A stretch of 64,000 nt of DNA from Vibrio casei. GTDB lineage: Bacteria; Pseudomonadota; Gammaproteobacteria; Enterobacterales; Vibrionaceae. Shown one piece after another: positions 10,405-20,984 of the stretch; the first letter of the stretch is position 1; the number at the start of each line of letters is the position of its first letter. The notes beneath the pieces were generated by a model. The model saw nothing but the letters and a program-made list of their open reading frames with translations. It was not told where the DNA came from and did no database searches. The stretch is from the NCBI RefSeq assembly GCF_002218025.2, contig NZ_AP018680.1, forward strand, positions 1,426,001 to 1,490,000, read 5' to 3'. The position numbers and the translations under genes were made by a program.

Positions 10405-11766
10405 TTGCATCCAAATGTTAAGCTGCCAGAAGCATTCTTACAGTTAGTGGAATCCACTATGCCAAGCCATTTATCGATGGATGAATTCATTGAAGCATGT
10501 CAAAGACCACTAAGGCGTAGTATTCGTGTTAATACCTTAAAAATAACTGTTGAAGAATTCTGTAGCTTAGCCATAAATAAACAATGGCATTTATCTGCGA
10601 TTCCTTGGTGCAAAGAAGGATTTTGGATTAATAGAGAAGATGAAAGCGTCCCTTTAGGTAATACTGCCGAGCATCTGTCAGGTTTATTCTACATCCAAGA
10701 AGCCAGCTCCATGTTGCCAGTCACCGCTTTATTAAAAAATAATGAATTCATGAATGTTGTACTGGATATGGCTGCAGCACCCGGCTCAAAAACAACACAA
10801 ATTGCGGCAGCCATGAATAATCATGGGGCTTTAGTCGCGAATGAATATGCAGCCAGCCGAGTAAAAGTACTCAGTGCCAATATACAGCGCTGTGGTGTTC
10901 ATAATACCGCTCTAACCAATTTCGATGCCCGCGTATTTGGGAGCTGGTTGCCAGAGCAATTCGATACCATATTATTAGATGCACCCTGCTCTGGTGAAGG
11001 GACGGTTCGTAAAGATCCTGATGCAATGTCTAACTGGGATTTAGAATCAATTAACGATATTTCAGCGACTCAAAAAGATCTCATCGAAAGTGCATTTCAT
11101 GCCTTGAAACCCGGAGGTACATTAGTATATTCAACCTGCACACTTAACTTACAAGAAAACCAAAATGTCTGCTTACACGTAAAAGAAACCTTTGGAGATG
11201 CGGTTGAATTCATACCACTTGGTGATCTTTTTGAAAATGCAGAGAAAGCCATAACAGAGCATGGTTTTTTACACATTTATCCCCAGGTTTTCGACAGTGA
11301 AGGTTTTTTTGTCGCTAAATTAAAGAAGAATACTTCCGTGCCACCACCAGAAGTAAAGAAACGTTTAGGCAAATTCCCATTCGAAAAAGCAAATGATAAA
11401 TTAATTGATCAAATTACTAATGAGTTATACCAAACACTGGCACTTAACCTACCTAACGACAGCCAGGTATGGATTCGAGATAAAGAAGTTTGGTTATTCC
11501 CAACAGCAATGGTCAGCATGATAGGAGAACTTCGTTTTAGTCGAATAGGCATTAAACTGGCAGAGACACTTAAAGTATCAAAGAAAGCTGGGCCGATGTT
11601 TCGCTGGCAACATGAAGCCGTCATGGCCTTAGCTAAGGGGGATAACCCACTGTTAGTGGATTTACCCATTGACGATGCTCGCGAGTGGTTTATGGGCCGT
11701 GATGTCCGTTTAGATATAGACATAATGACTCCCACGAAGGTGCTAGCCTCCAGTTTCGTGGGTTAG
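10405..11766 (+). pseudogene. rsmF: 16S rRNA m5C1407 methyltransferase RsmF, 5' part, broken by an IS
   Basis: The N-terminal 440 residues match RsmF (YebU): the RNA-recognition N-domain, the SAM-binding AAPGSKT motif near residue 127, the DAPCSGEG motif with one catalytic Cys near 195, and the second Cys in STCTL near 248. The start is TTG at 10405, with GAGG upstream and alignment to E. coli. After the Ile codon ending at 11724 the frame enters the IS and gains only 13 foreign residues. The missing 42 residues are found at 13272-13400. The intact protein would be 482 residues (E. coli 479). The catalytic core survives but the C-terminal PUA-like end is lost, so activity is doubtful. Confidence 0.92.
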
Positions 11767-11817
11767 CGAAGCCAGAGCCATAATTAGTTTGCTAAAGAAC
11801 TAAATTAGGAGGCTAGC

Positions 11818-12972
11818 ATGAATAACGATACCACTCTTTTTATTGGGTTAGATACCCATAAATCCTTCACTCAAGCCGCACTTTTAAAAGATAATCGGGG
11901 TGAAACCCCGATTTCATATGGCCGTATTGATACTTCAAAATCCGCGCTGATTAAACTGGCTCAAAAAATTCAATCTCAATTCCCTAAAGCCACTATTCAC
12001 TTCATTTATGAAGCAGGGCCATGTGGATATTGGATTTATCGCCTTTTAACCAGCCTTGGTTACCACTGCTATATTGTGGCTCCTTCGCTTATTCCTAAAA
12101 AGCCTGGCGATAGAGTGAAAACCGATAAACGGGATGCGGCAAAGTTGGCAAGATTATTTAGAGCCGATGAGCTCAGCACAATTTATGTGCCTGAAGCCGA
12201 AGATGAAGCTATTCGCGATTTATCGCGATCTCGTGAAACCGCAATGAAAGATTTAAAAGATGCCAAGCTTCAACTTAAAGGCTTCTTTCTTCGCAACAAC
12301 ATCAATACTGTCGTGAAAGATAATTGGTCTAAAAAGCATTTACGTTGGCTCACCGAACTTGTCCTTCCCCATCATAGCCAACAAATTGTGCTGCAAGAGA
12401 TGATTCAAATCATCTCTGAACGAATGCAACGCCTACAACGACTGGATAATGAACTTATCCACCAAGTTAAAAATTGGCGTTATTATCCTGTAGTCAAAGC
12501 AATTCAAGCCATGCGAGGCATTCGCTTACTGGTGGCCTTAGGAACGATTGCCGAACTTGGGGATTTGCGACGATTTGACCATCCAAGAAAACTGATGTCG
12601 TACCTTGGATTAGTCCCTTCTGAAAGCTCAAGTGGACAAAAGCGGCGGCAAGGCAGTATCACTAAGTGTGGTAACTCGCGCGCAAGGCGTTTATTGATTG
12701 AGGGGGCGCACTCTTATAAACATAAAGCCAACATCTCATCGGAATTACAAATTCGGCAAGAAGGTCTTTCGAAAGAAATTATCGACATTGCTTGGCAAGC
12801 ACAACTAAGGTTGTGCCGACGTTATCAACGGCTGATGTTTTTAGGCAAGCATCGTAGTGTGGTGGTCACGGCAATTGCAAGAGAAATGGTGGCCTTCATT
12901 TGGGCAATCACACGAGAAGTTGGGATACCGCCCATCGATCCTCGCCAACGTATTGCAAGGTTACCCGCATGA
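11818..12972 (+). CDS. IS110/IS1111 family transposase (DEDD recombinase)
   Basis: 384 residues. The N-terminal RuvC-like DEDD domain shows Asp12 in GLDTHK, Glu65 in YEAGPCG, and Asp103/Asp106 in KTDKRDA. A coiled-coil linker (about 130-220) and the C-terminal Tnp_20 domain follow, the latter with a Ser-rich, Arg-rich catalytic region near PSESSSGQKRRQGS and GNSRARRLL. The length is normal and no disruption is visible, so the element may still be active. A strong AGGAGG lies just upstream of the ATG. Proteins of this family act with an element-encoded guide RNA. Confidence 0.95.
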   Translation: MNNDTTLFIGLDTHKSFTQAALLKDNRGETPISYGRIDTSKSALIKLAQKIQSQFPKATIHFIYEAGPCGYWIYRLLTSLGYHCYIVAPSLIPKKPGDRVKTDKRDAAKLARLFRADELSTIYVPEAEDEAIRDLSRSRETAMKDLKDAKLQLKGFFLRNNINTVVKDNWSKKHLRWLTELVLPHHSQQIVLQEMIQIISERMQRLQRLDNELIHQVKNWRYYPVVKAIQAMRGIRLLVALGTIAELGDLRRFDHPRKLMSYLGLVPSESSSGQKRRQGSITKCGNSRARRLLIEGAHSYKHKANISSELQIRQEGLSKEIIDIAWQAQLRLCRRYQRLMFLGKHRSVVVTAIAREMVAFIWAITREVGIPPIDPRQRIARLPA

Positions 12973-13259
12973 ATTATGAATTAGTGTTAACGCAACGCAT
13001 CAAGCATCGGGTGTGGCATAAACTCCGACGGCGTTAGGATGGCAATAGCCTAAAGGCCATTGAACCACGAGCATAGACTGCAGACAGGTGCCACGACGGA
13101 ATAAGTACGGTAAGCTCTGCTCACTTTAGGATGAGTAATCTACGAATACCAGCATGATAACCGACGAAAGTGCTTGCTTGAGCAATGCGTTAACACTATC
13201 TCTTTTTAAAGACAAAATGCCCCAAATAATTGGGTAGAATTTTTGCGCTCTACTTGACA
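12973..13259 (+). ncRNA. Candidate guide RNA (seekRNA/bridge RNA) region of the IS1111-type element
   Basis: This 287-nt non-coding tail between the transposase stop and the right terminal repeat is where IS1111-group elements encode their guide RNA (family knowledge). It contains short complementary runs such as TAGCCT / AGGCCA able to fold. Two 6-nt stretches match the insertion site. GGCGTT (13030-13035) is the reverse complement of AACGCC just right of the junction, and ATAGAC (13073-13078) equals the sequence just left of it. RNA ends and structure are not established. The matches are short and could be chance. Confidence 0.4.
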
Positions 13260-13268
13260 GTGGGAGTC

Positions 13269-13400
13269 ATACCAACGCCAGGTAAAGGTGAAGTCATTGT
13301 AGGATTTTCTGGCGCGGTTATCGGTTTAGGTAAATGGGTAGGTAACCGTATTAAAAATGGACTTCCAAGAGAACTTGTGCGGGATAAAAACTTATTTTAG
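13269..13400 (+). pseudogene. rsmF: Displaced 3' end of rsmF
   Basis: From CCA at 13272 the frame reads [18 protein letters not shown], continues [16 protein letters not shown], and ends at TAG 13398-13400. This is the conserved RsmF C-terminal end, severed from its gene by the IS. It has no start codon or RBS of its own. Confidence 0.9.
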
Positions 13401-13418
13401 GCTGCCTTTTATTCTAGT

Positions 13419-13447
13419 AAAAAGCGAGTTGAGTTAACTCGCTTTTT
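13419..13447. terminator. Bidirectional terminator between rsmF remnant and pheC-like gene
   Basis: AAAAAGCGAGTT / AACTCGCTTTTT stem of 12 bp with a 5-nt loop and T runs on both strands. It separates convergent rsmF and the minus-strand gene at 13472. Confidence 0.85.
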
Positions 13448-13471
13448 CTGCGTATCGATATAAAGGTGACA

Positions 13472-14257
13472 TTATTGAATAATTTGCCACTGATTTGCCA
13501 ACACAGATTTGCTATCACCGGCTAGCCATTGGTTTACTTTCTCGAGTAATTCAGTATTTTCTTTCTTCATCATATAAGCTTTATAACTTCGTGTACCATC
13601 CAATACACTTGAAGATGAAATACAAAATACACCTTTCTCATGTAGCTGATAAAAATGTCCTTCAATTAAATCAGTGATCATAACGTCTGCTGTTTTATTT
13701 CGAATACCTTGCAAATTAGCGAAGTTATCTTTAGTTCGAATAATTTTAGCTTGTTTAATATGAGTGTTTACATAAATTTCATTAGTTCCGCCGGGGTTAA
13801 CAATTACTCTCACCTTCGGATTATCAATATCTTCAAGTGTCTCAAACCTTGCGGCTTCACTGCAGTGGGAAAGAATGATTTTACCATTTTTAGCAACCGA
13901 GCTAGAAAAAGAGAACTGTTTCGCTCTTTTCTCTGTGTAGGTGACACCACCGGCAGCAATATCAAATTTGTCAGAGGCAAGATCATGACCAATCATTGGC
14001 CAACTTGTTTGAACAAATTCAATTTTTAAATTTAATGACTTTGCTAGGCGCTTTGTCATATCGACATCGAACCCTGCAAGAGCACCTAATTTATTGTAAA
14101 AAGACAAGGGCGAGTAATCACCGGTCATTCCAACTTTTAATGTTCCACTTTGTTCAATCTCATTCCATGTGCGAGCTTGCGCAGCATGAGACGCTAACAT
14201 TGAACAAAGTATATAAACACAATATTTCGCTTTCAGTATTTTTCTGTATTTGTACAT
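13472..14257 (-). CDS. Periplasmic cyclohexadienyl dehydratase-like protein (PheC family)
   Basis: 261 residues: a signal peptide (to about residue 29) and a type-II solute-binding fold. It resembles Pseudomonas PheC closely along its length, with VGMTGDYSPLSF, GFDVDM, TSWP, NPGGTNE (153-159) and TDLIEG. Glu199 of the last motif lines up with the general-acid Glu of PheC. PheC converts prephenate or arogenate to phenylpyruvate or Phe in the periplasm. No permease or ATPase is nearby, which favours an enzyme over a transporter subunit. Plain amino-acid-binding function remains possible because the folds are shared. Confidence 0.72.
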   Translation of the reverse strand: MYKYRKILKAKYCVYILCSMLASHAAQARTWNEIEQSGTLKVGMTGDYSPLSFYNKLGALAGFDVDMTKRLAKSLNLKIEFVQTSWPMIGHDLASDKFDIAAGGVTYTEKRAKQFSFSSSVAKNGKIILSHCSEAARFETLEDIDNPKVRVIVNPGGTNEIYVNTHIKQAKIIRTKDNFANLQGIRNKTADVMITDLIEGHFYQLHEKGVFCISSSSVLDGTRSYKAYMMKKENTELLEKVNQWLAGDSKSVLANQWQIIQ

Positions 14258-14417
14258 AGCTCGTATTTACATCCATTGTTTAATAGGAACTGAGTTCTTA
14301 ATTCTATAAGAATATAGTAAACATAAGAAACCATGTGTGTTTTTTGATAAAAACACATTTGATTAATTTATATGTCGCCGTTGTTTACACTAGAACTATC
14401 GACCATGAATCATGCTG

Positions 14418-15002
14418 TTAAACATTTTTTAATTGTTGGTCATGCCACCTAGCCAGTAGAGCTAAACAACATATAGCACCAATTAAAGCAAATGCCATGT
14501 CAGATTGTGTATCCCACACATACCCTTGCGTACCTAAGAAAGCCTCTGCATTTTCACCAGTCGCGACAGCGACCCACCATTCAATCAACTCATAAAAAGC
14601 ACTAAACGCTAAGCATACTGAAACTACAAATAGATTCATCCAGCCTCGCCCATTAACGATATCTAACCGTAATAATAACTCTCTTGCGATAAGTGCTGGC
14701 ACAAAACCTTGAGCAAAATGTCCTAGCTTGTCGTAATTATTTCTTGCCGCACCAAATAATTGTTCAAAAAATGGGACTTCAGCATAAGTGTAATGACCAC
14801 CTACCATCAAAATCACACAATGCACAAGAATAAAGACATAGAGTAACGGCGTTAATTTGAAACGCTTATAAGTAATCAATAAAATTCCGGCGCCAATAAT
14901 CGCAGGGAAAACTTCCAACATCCACGTAAAACGATCTTTGGGATCAATAGCCGACCAAATAAGCATCACCACAAAAATGACAGCCCATAAATATTTTCCC
15001 AT
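14418..15002 (-). CDS. DUF2238 (YjdF-like) inner-membrane protein
   Basis: 194 residues with about six hydrophobic helices. Conserved polar blocks include the YDKLGHFAQGF and FYELIEWW stretches and the WDTQSDMA stretch near the C-terminus, all typical of the YjdF/DUF2238 family. Function unknown. It is a single-gene unit between two terminator hairpins. Confidence 0.82.
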   Translation of the reverse strand: MGKYLWAVIFVVMLIWSAIDPKDRFTWMLEVFPAIIGAGILLITYKRFKLTPLLYVFILVHCVILMVGGHYTYAEVPFFEQLFGAARNNYDKLGHFAQGFVPALIARELLLRLDIVNGRGWMNLFVVSVCLAFSAFYELIEWWVAVATGENAEAFLGTQGYVWDTQSDMAFALIGAICCLALLARWHDQQLKNV

Positions 15003-15057
15003 TTTGTATTCCTTAAACCCTTATCATATTGAATAACATAGATTATTTATTACACAA

Positions 15058-15089
15058 AAAAACGCATAACCTCTCAGTTATGCGTTTTT
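15058..15089. terminator. Bidirectional terminator
   Basis: AAAAACGCATAAC / GTTATGCGTTTTT, a perfect 13-bp stem with a 6-nt loop, placed after the stop of the CvfB-like gene (minus strand). T runs occur on both sides. Confidence 0.88.
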
Positions 15090-15107
15090 CTTGAAAATTA
15101 TGCTCTG

Positions 15108-15941
15108 CTAAGCCAAATAAATACCATCTTGCTCTATTCGAATTTTACCTTGTTTATACAGCCCACCAATGGTTTTTTTAAACGTACCTTTGCTGGTGCG
15201 GAAAACAGTAAAAATAGCTTCTGGAGTAGACTTATCACTTAAGGGTAAAAAACCACCTTTGGTTTCTAATACATGCATGACTTTTTCGCTCAAATCATCC
15301 ATTTTAGCCACACCAACTTTCTGTAATGATAAGTTAATACGGCCATCTTCACGAATCGCTTTTATATACCCTTTCAAACGCTTACCGACAAATAGTTTAC
15401 CGAAAACGTCAGATTTGAAGATCACGCCCCAATGCGTTTCATTAATAATTGCTTTGAAACCTAAGTCTGTACGCTCAGCAATCAACAGTTCAACTTGTTG
15501 GTTAACTTCAAAATTAGCCGGTGTTTTATCCAACAATTTATTAAACTTAGTGGTACCGACAATACGACCAGAAGCACTATCGGAATACACATAAACCAGT
15601 ATGTTTTGACCTTCGGTTAATGGCACTCGTTGGTTACTAAAAGGCACTAATAAATCTTTTTTATCAATCCCCCAATCAACAAATGCGCCCACATTGTTCA
15701 CGCCCACAACATGCATCATTGACCACTCACCAACCTGAGCAAGTGGTTTTTCTGTGGTCGCACACAACTGGTTGTCCGAATCAAAATACAGCATTACATC
15801 AACATCATCACCAATATTGACACCTTCAAGCACAAACTTATTAGGCAGCAATACTGACCCATAATCCTCAGCATCAAGGAAATAACCAAAATCGGCTTGT
15901 TTAGTAACTTTAAGGGTATTGACTTGACCAATATGAACCAT
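15108..15941 (-). CDS. S1-domain RNA-binding protein, CvfB/YitL family
   Basis: 277 residues with tandem S1-like OB folds (a first near 1-65, others near 70-135 and 145-215) and a C-terminal winged-helix segment ending in the KKTIGGLYKQGKI block. This architecture is that of CvfB (YitL), a cytoplasmic RNA-binding regulator first studied in Staphylococcus and common in Vibrio. Single-gene unit with its own terminator downstream. Confidence 0.85.
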   Translation of the reverse strand: MVHIGQVNTLKVTKQADFGYFLDAEDYGSVLLPNKFVLEGVNIGDDVDVMLYFDSDNQLCATTEKPLAQVGEWSMMHVVGVNNVGAFVDWGIDKKDLLVPFSNQRVPLTEGQNILVYVYSDSASGRIVGTTKFNKLLDKTPANFEVNQQVELLIAERTDLGFKAIINETHWGVIFKSDVFGKLFVGKRLKGYIKAIREDGRINLSLQKVGVAKMDDLSEKVMHVLETKGGFLPLSDKSTPEAIFTVFRTSKGTFKKTIGGLYKQGKIRIEQDGIYLA

Positions 15942-16040
15942 GAAATCTCTTATTCTTAACGTAAATGACCGGCTGATTATACTCGATATAATTCTGGCTT
16001 GCCTGCGTTATTATTTATTAACGAGAACAAGCCACTGAGC

Positions 16041-17435
<1,395 letters not shown>

Positions 17436-17555
17436 TTATATAAGAAATGAAGTCATATGCAGGTTTCAAATAAACTTCTAGGCCTCTGTTTTCTCATAAA
17501 AATGCTTTCTTGTATATAGAGACTCTATTCATTATTTGAAGAATTAGACGCATAC

Positions 17556-17585
17556 AAAAAAGCAGCATCGTCATTAGTGCTGCTT
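17556..17585 (-). terminator. Intrinsic terminator of the thioesterase-like gene
   Basis: On the minus strand an AAGCAGCA / TGCTGCTT stem is followed by TTTT, about 40 bases after the stop of the gene at 17627. Confidence 0.8.
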
Positions 17586-17626
17586 ATTTGGCCTTAAGTC
17601 GGCTATCAATCAGGCTAGCTAAAAAG

Positions 17627-18100
17627 TTAACTCACCACTTTAACCGATAATGTAAGTTCAAAAATCGCCATCGGTTCATCACCATGTAAACTTGGGCATA
17701 ATGCTGTTATGGTCACAGGTTGGTTCACACGCAGGCCGGTTTCGATTGTTTCAGCTAACATTTGATCAATTAGCTTGCCATCGTTACAGACAAAAACAAC
17801 ATCCGCTTCTGGACGAGCAAGAAATTCAGCTTTCACCGCTTTAAAAGCAAGCGATATTTTTGTTCCCATTTGCTCTGATTTACTGATCGCAAGAAATCCT
17901 CCGGCTGCATCCGCACCAACGGCAAGAGCACCAAAATACATGCTATGTAAATGGTTCTTAGTTGCTTGAGTTAACGGGATTTTTATTTCAACCGTTTCTT
18001 CCGTCATTTTAATAATTTCGGGTTCGCAATAACCTATCATCGGGACTAATTTTTCACCGAAATAATGAAGATGTTGATTTGCAGCCGCTAAAATATCCAT
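17627..18100 (-). CDS. Hot-dog fold thioesterase-like protein (DUF4442)
   Basis: 158 residues from the ATG at 18100, which has AAGGA eight bases upstream. An earlier in-frame start at 18124 lacks a good SD. The sequence shows a single hot-dog domain with the central helix region HLHSMYFGALAVGADAAGG, typical of DUF4442/YiiD C-terminal-type proteins related to acyl-CoA thioesterases. Substrate unknown. No operon partner. Confidence 0.75.
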   Translation of the reverse strand: MDILAAANQHLHYFGEKLVPMIGYCEPEIIKMTEETVEIKIPLTQATKNHLHSMYFGALAVGADAAGGFLAISKSEQMGTKISLAFKAVKAEFLARPEADVVFVCNDGKLIDQMLAETIETGLRVNQPVTITALCPSLHGDEPMAIFELTLSVKVVS

Positions 18101-18189
18101 GTTTCCATCCTTTATATCACTCAAGTCCGACCAGTTAACTCGCTATTAATATTTAAGTCAATATGAGTTGATTGAAGTTGCTATAAGCA

Positions 18190-18218
18190 TAAAAAAAACC
18201 GAAGCAATGTTCGGTTTT
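18190..18218 (-). terminator. Intrinsic terminator of the PEP-barrel gene
   Basis: AAAACCGAA / TTCGGTTTT stem with a 6-nt loop, followed by a long T run on the minus strand, 28 bases after the stop at 18246. Confidence 0.85.
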
Positions 18219-18245
18219 CTGTGACTTAAACACATAAAAATATCA

Positions 18246-19139
18246 TTAAATCGCAGCAAGGACCTGTATTTGATCTAATTCAGCTAAGTTAGCCTTAACT
18301 TTGGGATATTGCGCGAGATTTTGGCAATAGACAACACAAGGTTTGTTTGCATTATTCGCCGATTTTACCGCCTGAGAAATTAACATTAATACCGCGTCAT
18401 GTTCTGGATTAAATAATGAATTTAATGATTCATTTTGCTGATCAACGCCTAATGTTAATTGCGTTAAATTACTGGTATTCACGACTAGCCCATCAAAATA
18501 CTGTAATAAACGATCCGCCATCAACACGGCAGCAGGCGCATCACAACAATACAATACTTTCAGACCATTCAAGCCTCTCGGTAAGCGCTGAATAGCAAGA
18601 TGATCGATGATCAATGCAGCATCACTAAGGCTACGAACAAAAGGAACAACGATTTCAACATCCACACCTTTATCACGTAAAGCCGCAATCACTTTACACT
18701 CTAATTCAAAAGAATGCTGATATTCATTAGAGGCAAAACGAGCAACACCACGTAACCCCATTGCAGGATTGATTTCAGTGTTTTCAATATTCCCACCAAT
18801 CAAAGCCGAATAAGAATAACTATCGGTATCTGATAAACAAATTCGGACATGTTGATGTTGAGGCTTAATCGCTGCCTCAATCAAACAGACAAGCGTTGAC
18901 ACAAAGTGCTCATCAACGGTTTGACCATTTAATAAACTATCAAGGTTAACTTTATCAGTATCACTAAGGGTATTGAGATGCTGACCAATCTCAGGGTGGT
19001 AGGAAATATTTTCTTTAACTAATTCACTTAAAGAAACAAATAAGTGAGAGGCACTATCAATGTAAGTTGAGGCCGGCGATGGTAATACATCACCAAGCAA
19101 CGCATTCGCAGGAATCTTTCCTTGATGGCTTTGAGACAT
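18246..19139 (-). CDS. Stand-alone PEP-utilising-enzyme barrel, probably non-catalytic
   Basis: 297 residues from the ATG at 19139 (GGAG seven bases upstream). It aligns with the C-terminal TIM barrel of PEP synthase, e.g. NPAMGLRGVARFASNE, the VEIVVPFVRSLSDA stretch, and FDGLVVNTSNLTQLTLG. The His swivel domain and the ATP-binding domain are absent. The barrel looks degenerate. The Asp that binds metal in the family's SNDxTQ motif is Leu here (SNLTQ). The Glu of CEIPS is Asp. The CGQG active-site loop is CQNL, keeping only Cys. It probably binds rather than converts PEP. It is divergent from aroH, a PEP-using enzyme. Confidence 0.75.
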   Translation of the reverse strand: MSQSHQGKIPANALLGDVLPSPASTYIDSASHLFVSLSELVKENISYHPEIGQHLNTLSDTDKVNLDSLLNGQTVDEHFVSTLVCLIEAAIKPQHQHVRICLSDTDSYSYSALIGGNIENTEINPAMGLRGVARFASNEYQHSFELECKVIAALRDKGVDVEIVVPFVRSLSDAALIIDHLAIQRLPRGLNGLKVLYCCDAPAAVLMADRLLQYFDGLVVNTSNLTQLTLGVDQQNESLNSLFNPEHDAVLMLISQAVKSANNANKPCVVYCQNLAQYPKVKANLAELDQIQVLAAI

Positions 19140-19346
19140 GGTAACTCCATATAATGTCAAAAATTACTTACTCCGAAAATACTGAGTTCCACCCAACAAA
19201 ACAAGCATAAAAACGTTTAGACGTTTAATATTCGAACAAAACAATTCATTTCTACGAAAAAAGCACAATAAAAATAGCTTAGAGCGTTTATTCCATACCC
19301 TATTTCCGTTATCTTAACTCAGTGTATCTTTAAGAATGAAGACAAA

Positions 19347-20423
19347 ATGCCTTTAGTAAAAACAGACGAGTTACGTACCCAAGCGTTAGGCCCAATGCCA
19401 ACACCTCTGGAGCTCATGAACGCTCACCCGCTTTCAGAAAAAGTAGCAGATCACATAGAACAATCACGTCGTCAAATTGAAAAAATTCTATCTGGACAAG
19501 ATTCAAGATTACTTGTCGTCGTCGGCCCATGTTCTGTTCATGACACAGAAGCCGCTCTTGACTACGCTCAACGTTTAAATGCGCTACAAGCACAGTATCA
19601 AGATCAACTTTTTATCGTTATGCGTACTTATTTTGAAAAACCTCGTACGATTGTTGGCTGGAAAGGTTTAATCACTGATCCTAACTTAGATGGTAGCTAC
19701 GCTCTTGAAGCTGGCTTAAATAAAGCCCGTAAACTGTTGCTAGACATTAATACACTAGGTTTAGCCACAGCCACTGAGTTTTTGGATATGATCACCGGTC
19801 AATACATTGCTGATCTTATTTCTTGGGGGGCAATCGGGGCTCGAACGACTGAATCACAAATCCACCGTGAAATGGCTTCTGCACTTTCATGCCCTGTAGG
19901 ATTTAAAAACGGCACCAATGGCAACGTAAAAATATCTACTGATGCTATTCGAGCGGCGCAAGCTTCTCATTACTTCTGTTCACCAGATAAAAATGGGCGC
20001 ATGACCGTTTATCGCACTTCAGGTAATCCTTATGGGCATACCATCCTGCGCGGTGGTGATACTGGCCCTAACTTTGATTCAGATTCCGTTGCATTAGCCT
20101 GTCGTCAACTCGATGACGTTGGGTTGACACCTCGCTTAGTGGTCGACTTTAGTCATGCGAATTGCCAAAAAGAACATCGCAAGCAACTAGAAGTTGCAAA
20201 AGATATCTGCCAACAAATTGAGTCTGGCTCAACTTATATCGCAGGAATTATGGCAGAAAGCTTTATTGAAGAAGGTAATCAGCCAATGAACGATCTGAAT
20301 GCCCTAACCTATGGTAAATCGATTACCGACCCATGCCTAAGTTGGCAGGATACCGTCACTATGCTTGATATGCTTGCGAATGCTATTAAGAATCAAATTA
20401 AAAAAACATCGGAGATGAACTAA
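19347..20423 (+). CDS. aroH: 3-deoxy-7-phosphoheptulonate synthase (DAHP synthase, class I)
   Basis: 358 residues, the size of E. coli AroF/G/H. Highly conserved blocks are [51 protein letters not shown] and [10 protein letters not shown]. It condenses PEP and erythrose 4-phosphate in the first step of aromatic amino acid synthesis. By reading, the sequence is nearest the Trp-sensitive AroH type, but the isozyme is an inference. No clear TrpR or TyrR box was found in the 200 bp upstream. yajQ follows two bases after the stop. Confidence 0.93.
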   Translation: MPLVKTDELRTQALGPMPTPLELMNAHPLSEKVADHIEQSRRQIEKILSGQDSRLLVVVGPCSVHDTEAALDYAQRLNALQAQYQDQLFIVMRTYFEKPRTIVGWKGLITDPNLDGSYALEAGLNKARKLLLDINTLGLATATEFLDMITGQYIADLISWGAIGARTTESQIHREMASALSCPVGFKNGTNGNVKISTDAIRAAQASHYFCSPDKNGRMTVYRTSGNPYGHTILRGGDTGPNFDSDSVALACRQLDDVGLTPRLVVDFSHANCQKEHRKQLEVAKDICQQIESGSTYIAGIMAESFIEEGNQPMNDLNALTYGKSITDPCLSWQDTVTMLDMLANAIKNQIKKTSEMN

Positions 20424-20425
20424 CC

Positions 20426-20908
20426 ATGCCTTCATTTGACATAATTTCTGAAGTAGATAGCGTAGAAGTACGTAACGCTGCTGAAAACGCGAACCGTGAA
20501 CTGGACACTCGTTTTGATTTCCGTAATGTAGAAGCGAGTTTTGAGTTCAAAAATGACATTGTTAAACTTTCGGCTGAAAATGACTATCAATTGGGCCAGA
20601 TGATGACGATGCTACGTGGTCAACTGGCTAAACGCGGGGTTGACGCCAACGCCGTAGATTTAAAAAAAGCGGAGCAAACGGGTAAAACCCATACTCAGGA
20701 AGCAAGCTTTAAACAAGGTATTGAAACCGATGTTGCAAAGAAAGTCGTTAAGATTATTAAAGAAGCAAAATTAAAAGTTCAAGCTTCTATTCAAGGCGAT
20801 AAAGTCCGAGTAACAGGTAAAAAACGAGATGATTTACAGCAAGCAATGAGCGTTATACGCCAATCTGAGCTCGAGCAACCTTTCCAGTTTAATAACTTTA
20901 AAGATTAA
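20426..20908 (+). CDS. yajQ: YajQ-family nucleotide-binding protein
   Basis: 160 residues, full length, with the signature N-terminus [11 protein letters not shown] and two ferredoxin-like RRM-type halves. Members bind nucleic acid and, in some species, cyclic di-GMP. It is co-transcribed with aroH (2-bp gap) and ends before a strong bidirectional terminator. Confidence 0.95.
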   Translation: MPSFDIISEVDSVEVRNAAENANRELDTRFDFRNVEASFEFKNDIVKLSAENDYQLGQMMTMLRGQLAKRGVDANAVDLKKAEQTGKTHTQEASFKQGIETDVAKKVVKIIKEAKLKVQASIQGDKVRVTGKKRDDLQQAMSVIRQSELEQPFQFNNFKD

Positions 20909-20922
20909 TCATTCCAATCTTT

Positions 20923-20966
20923 ATGAACCAATAAAGCCACCTAACTAGGTGGCTTTATTGGTTCAT
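20923..20966. terminator. Long palindromic bidirectional terminator
   Basis: A perfect 21-bp inverted repeat (ATGAACCAATAAAGCCACCTA in its left arm, 20923-20943; right arm 20946-20966) with only two bases between the arms. It lies between the convergent yajQ and the coiled-coil gene and should end transcription from both. Confidence 0.85.
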
Positions 20967-20984
20967 AACAAAATAAAAAGTTGT

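Larger units (their letters stand above)
11725..13270 (+). mobile_element. IS110-family element, IS1111-type, inserted in rsmF
   Basis: The element is about 1546 bp. It has perfect 11-bp terminal inverted repeats, ATGACTCCCAC at 11725-11735 and GTGGGAGTCAT at 13260-13270. It holds one DEDD transposase gene with 82 bp of left and 287 bp of right non-coding DNA between the gene and the repeats. Terminal repeats and a long 3' non-coding end are features of the IS1111 subgroup. No ordinary target duplication is seen: rsmF rejoins as GACATA-CCAACG, with ATA ambiguous at the junction. Confidence 0.93.
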
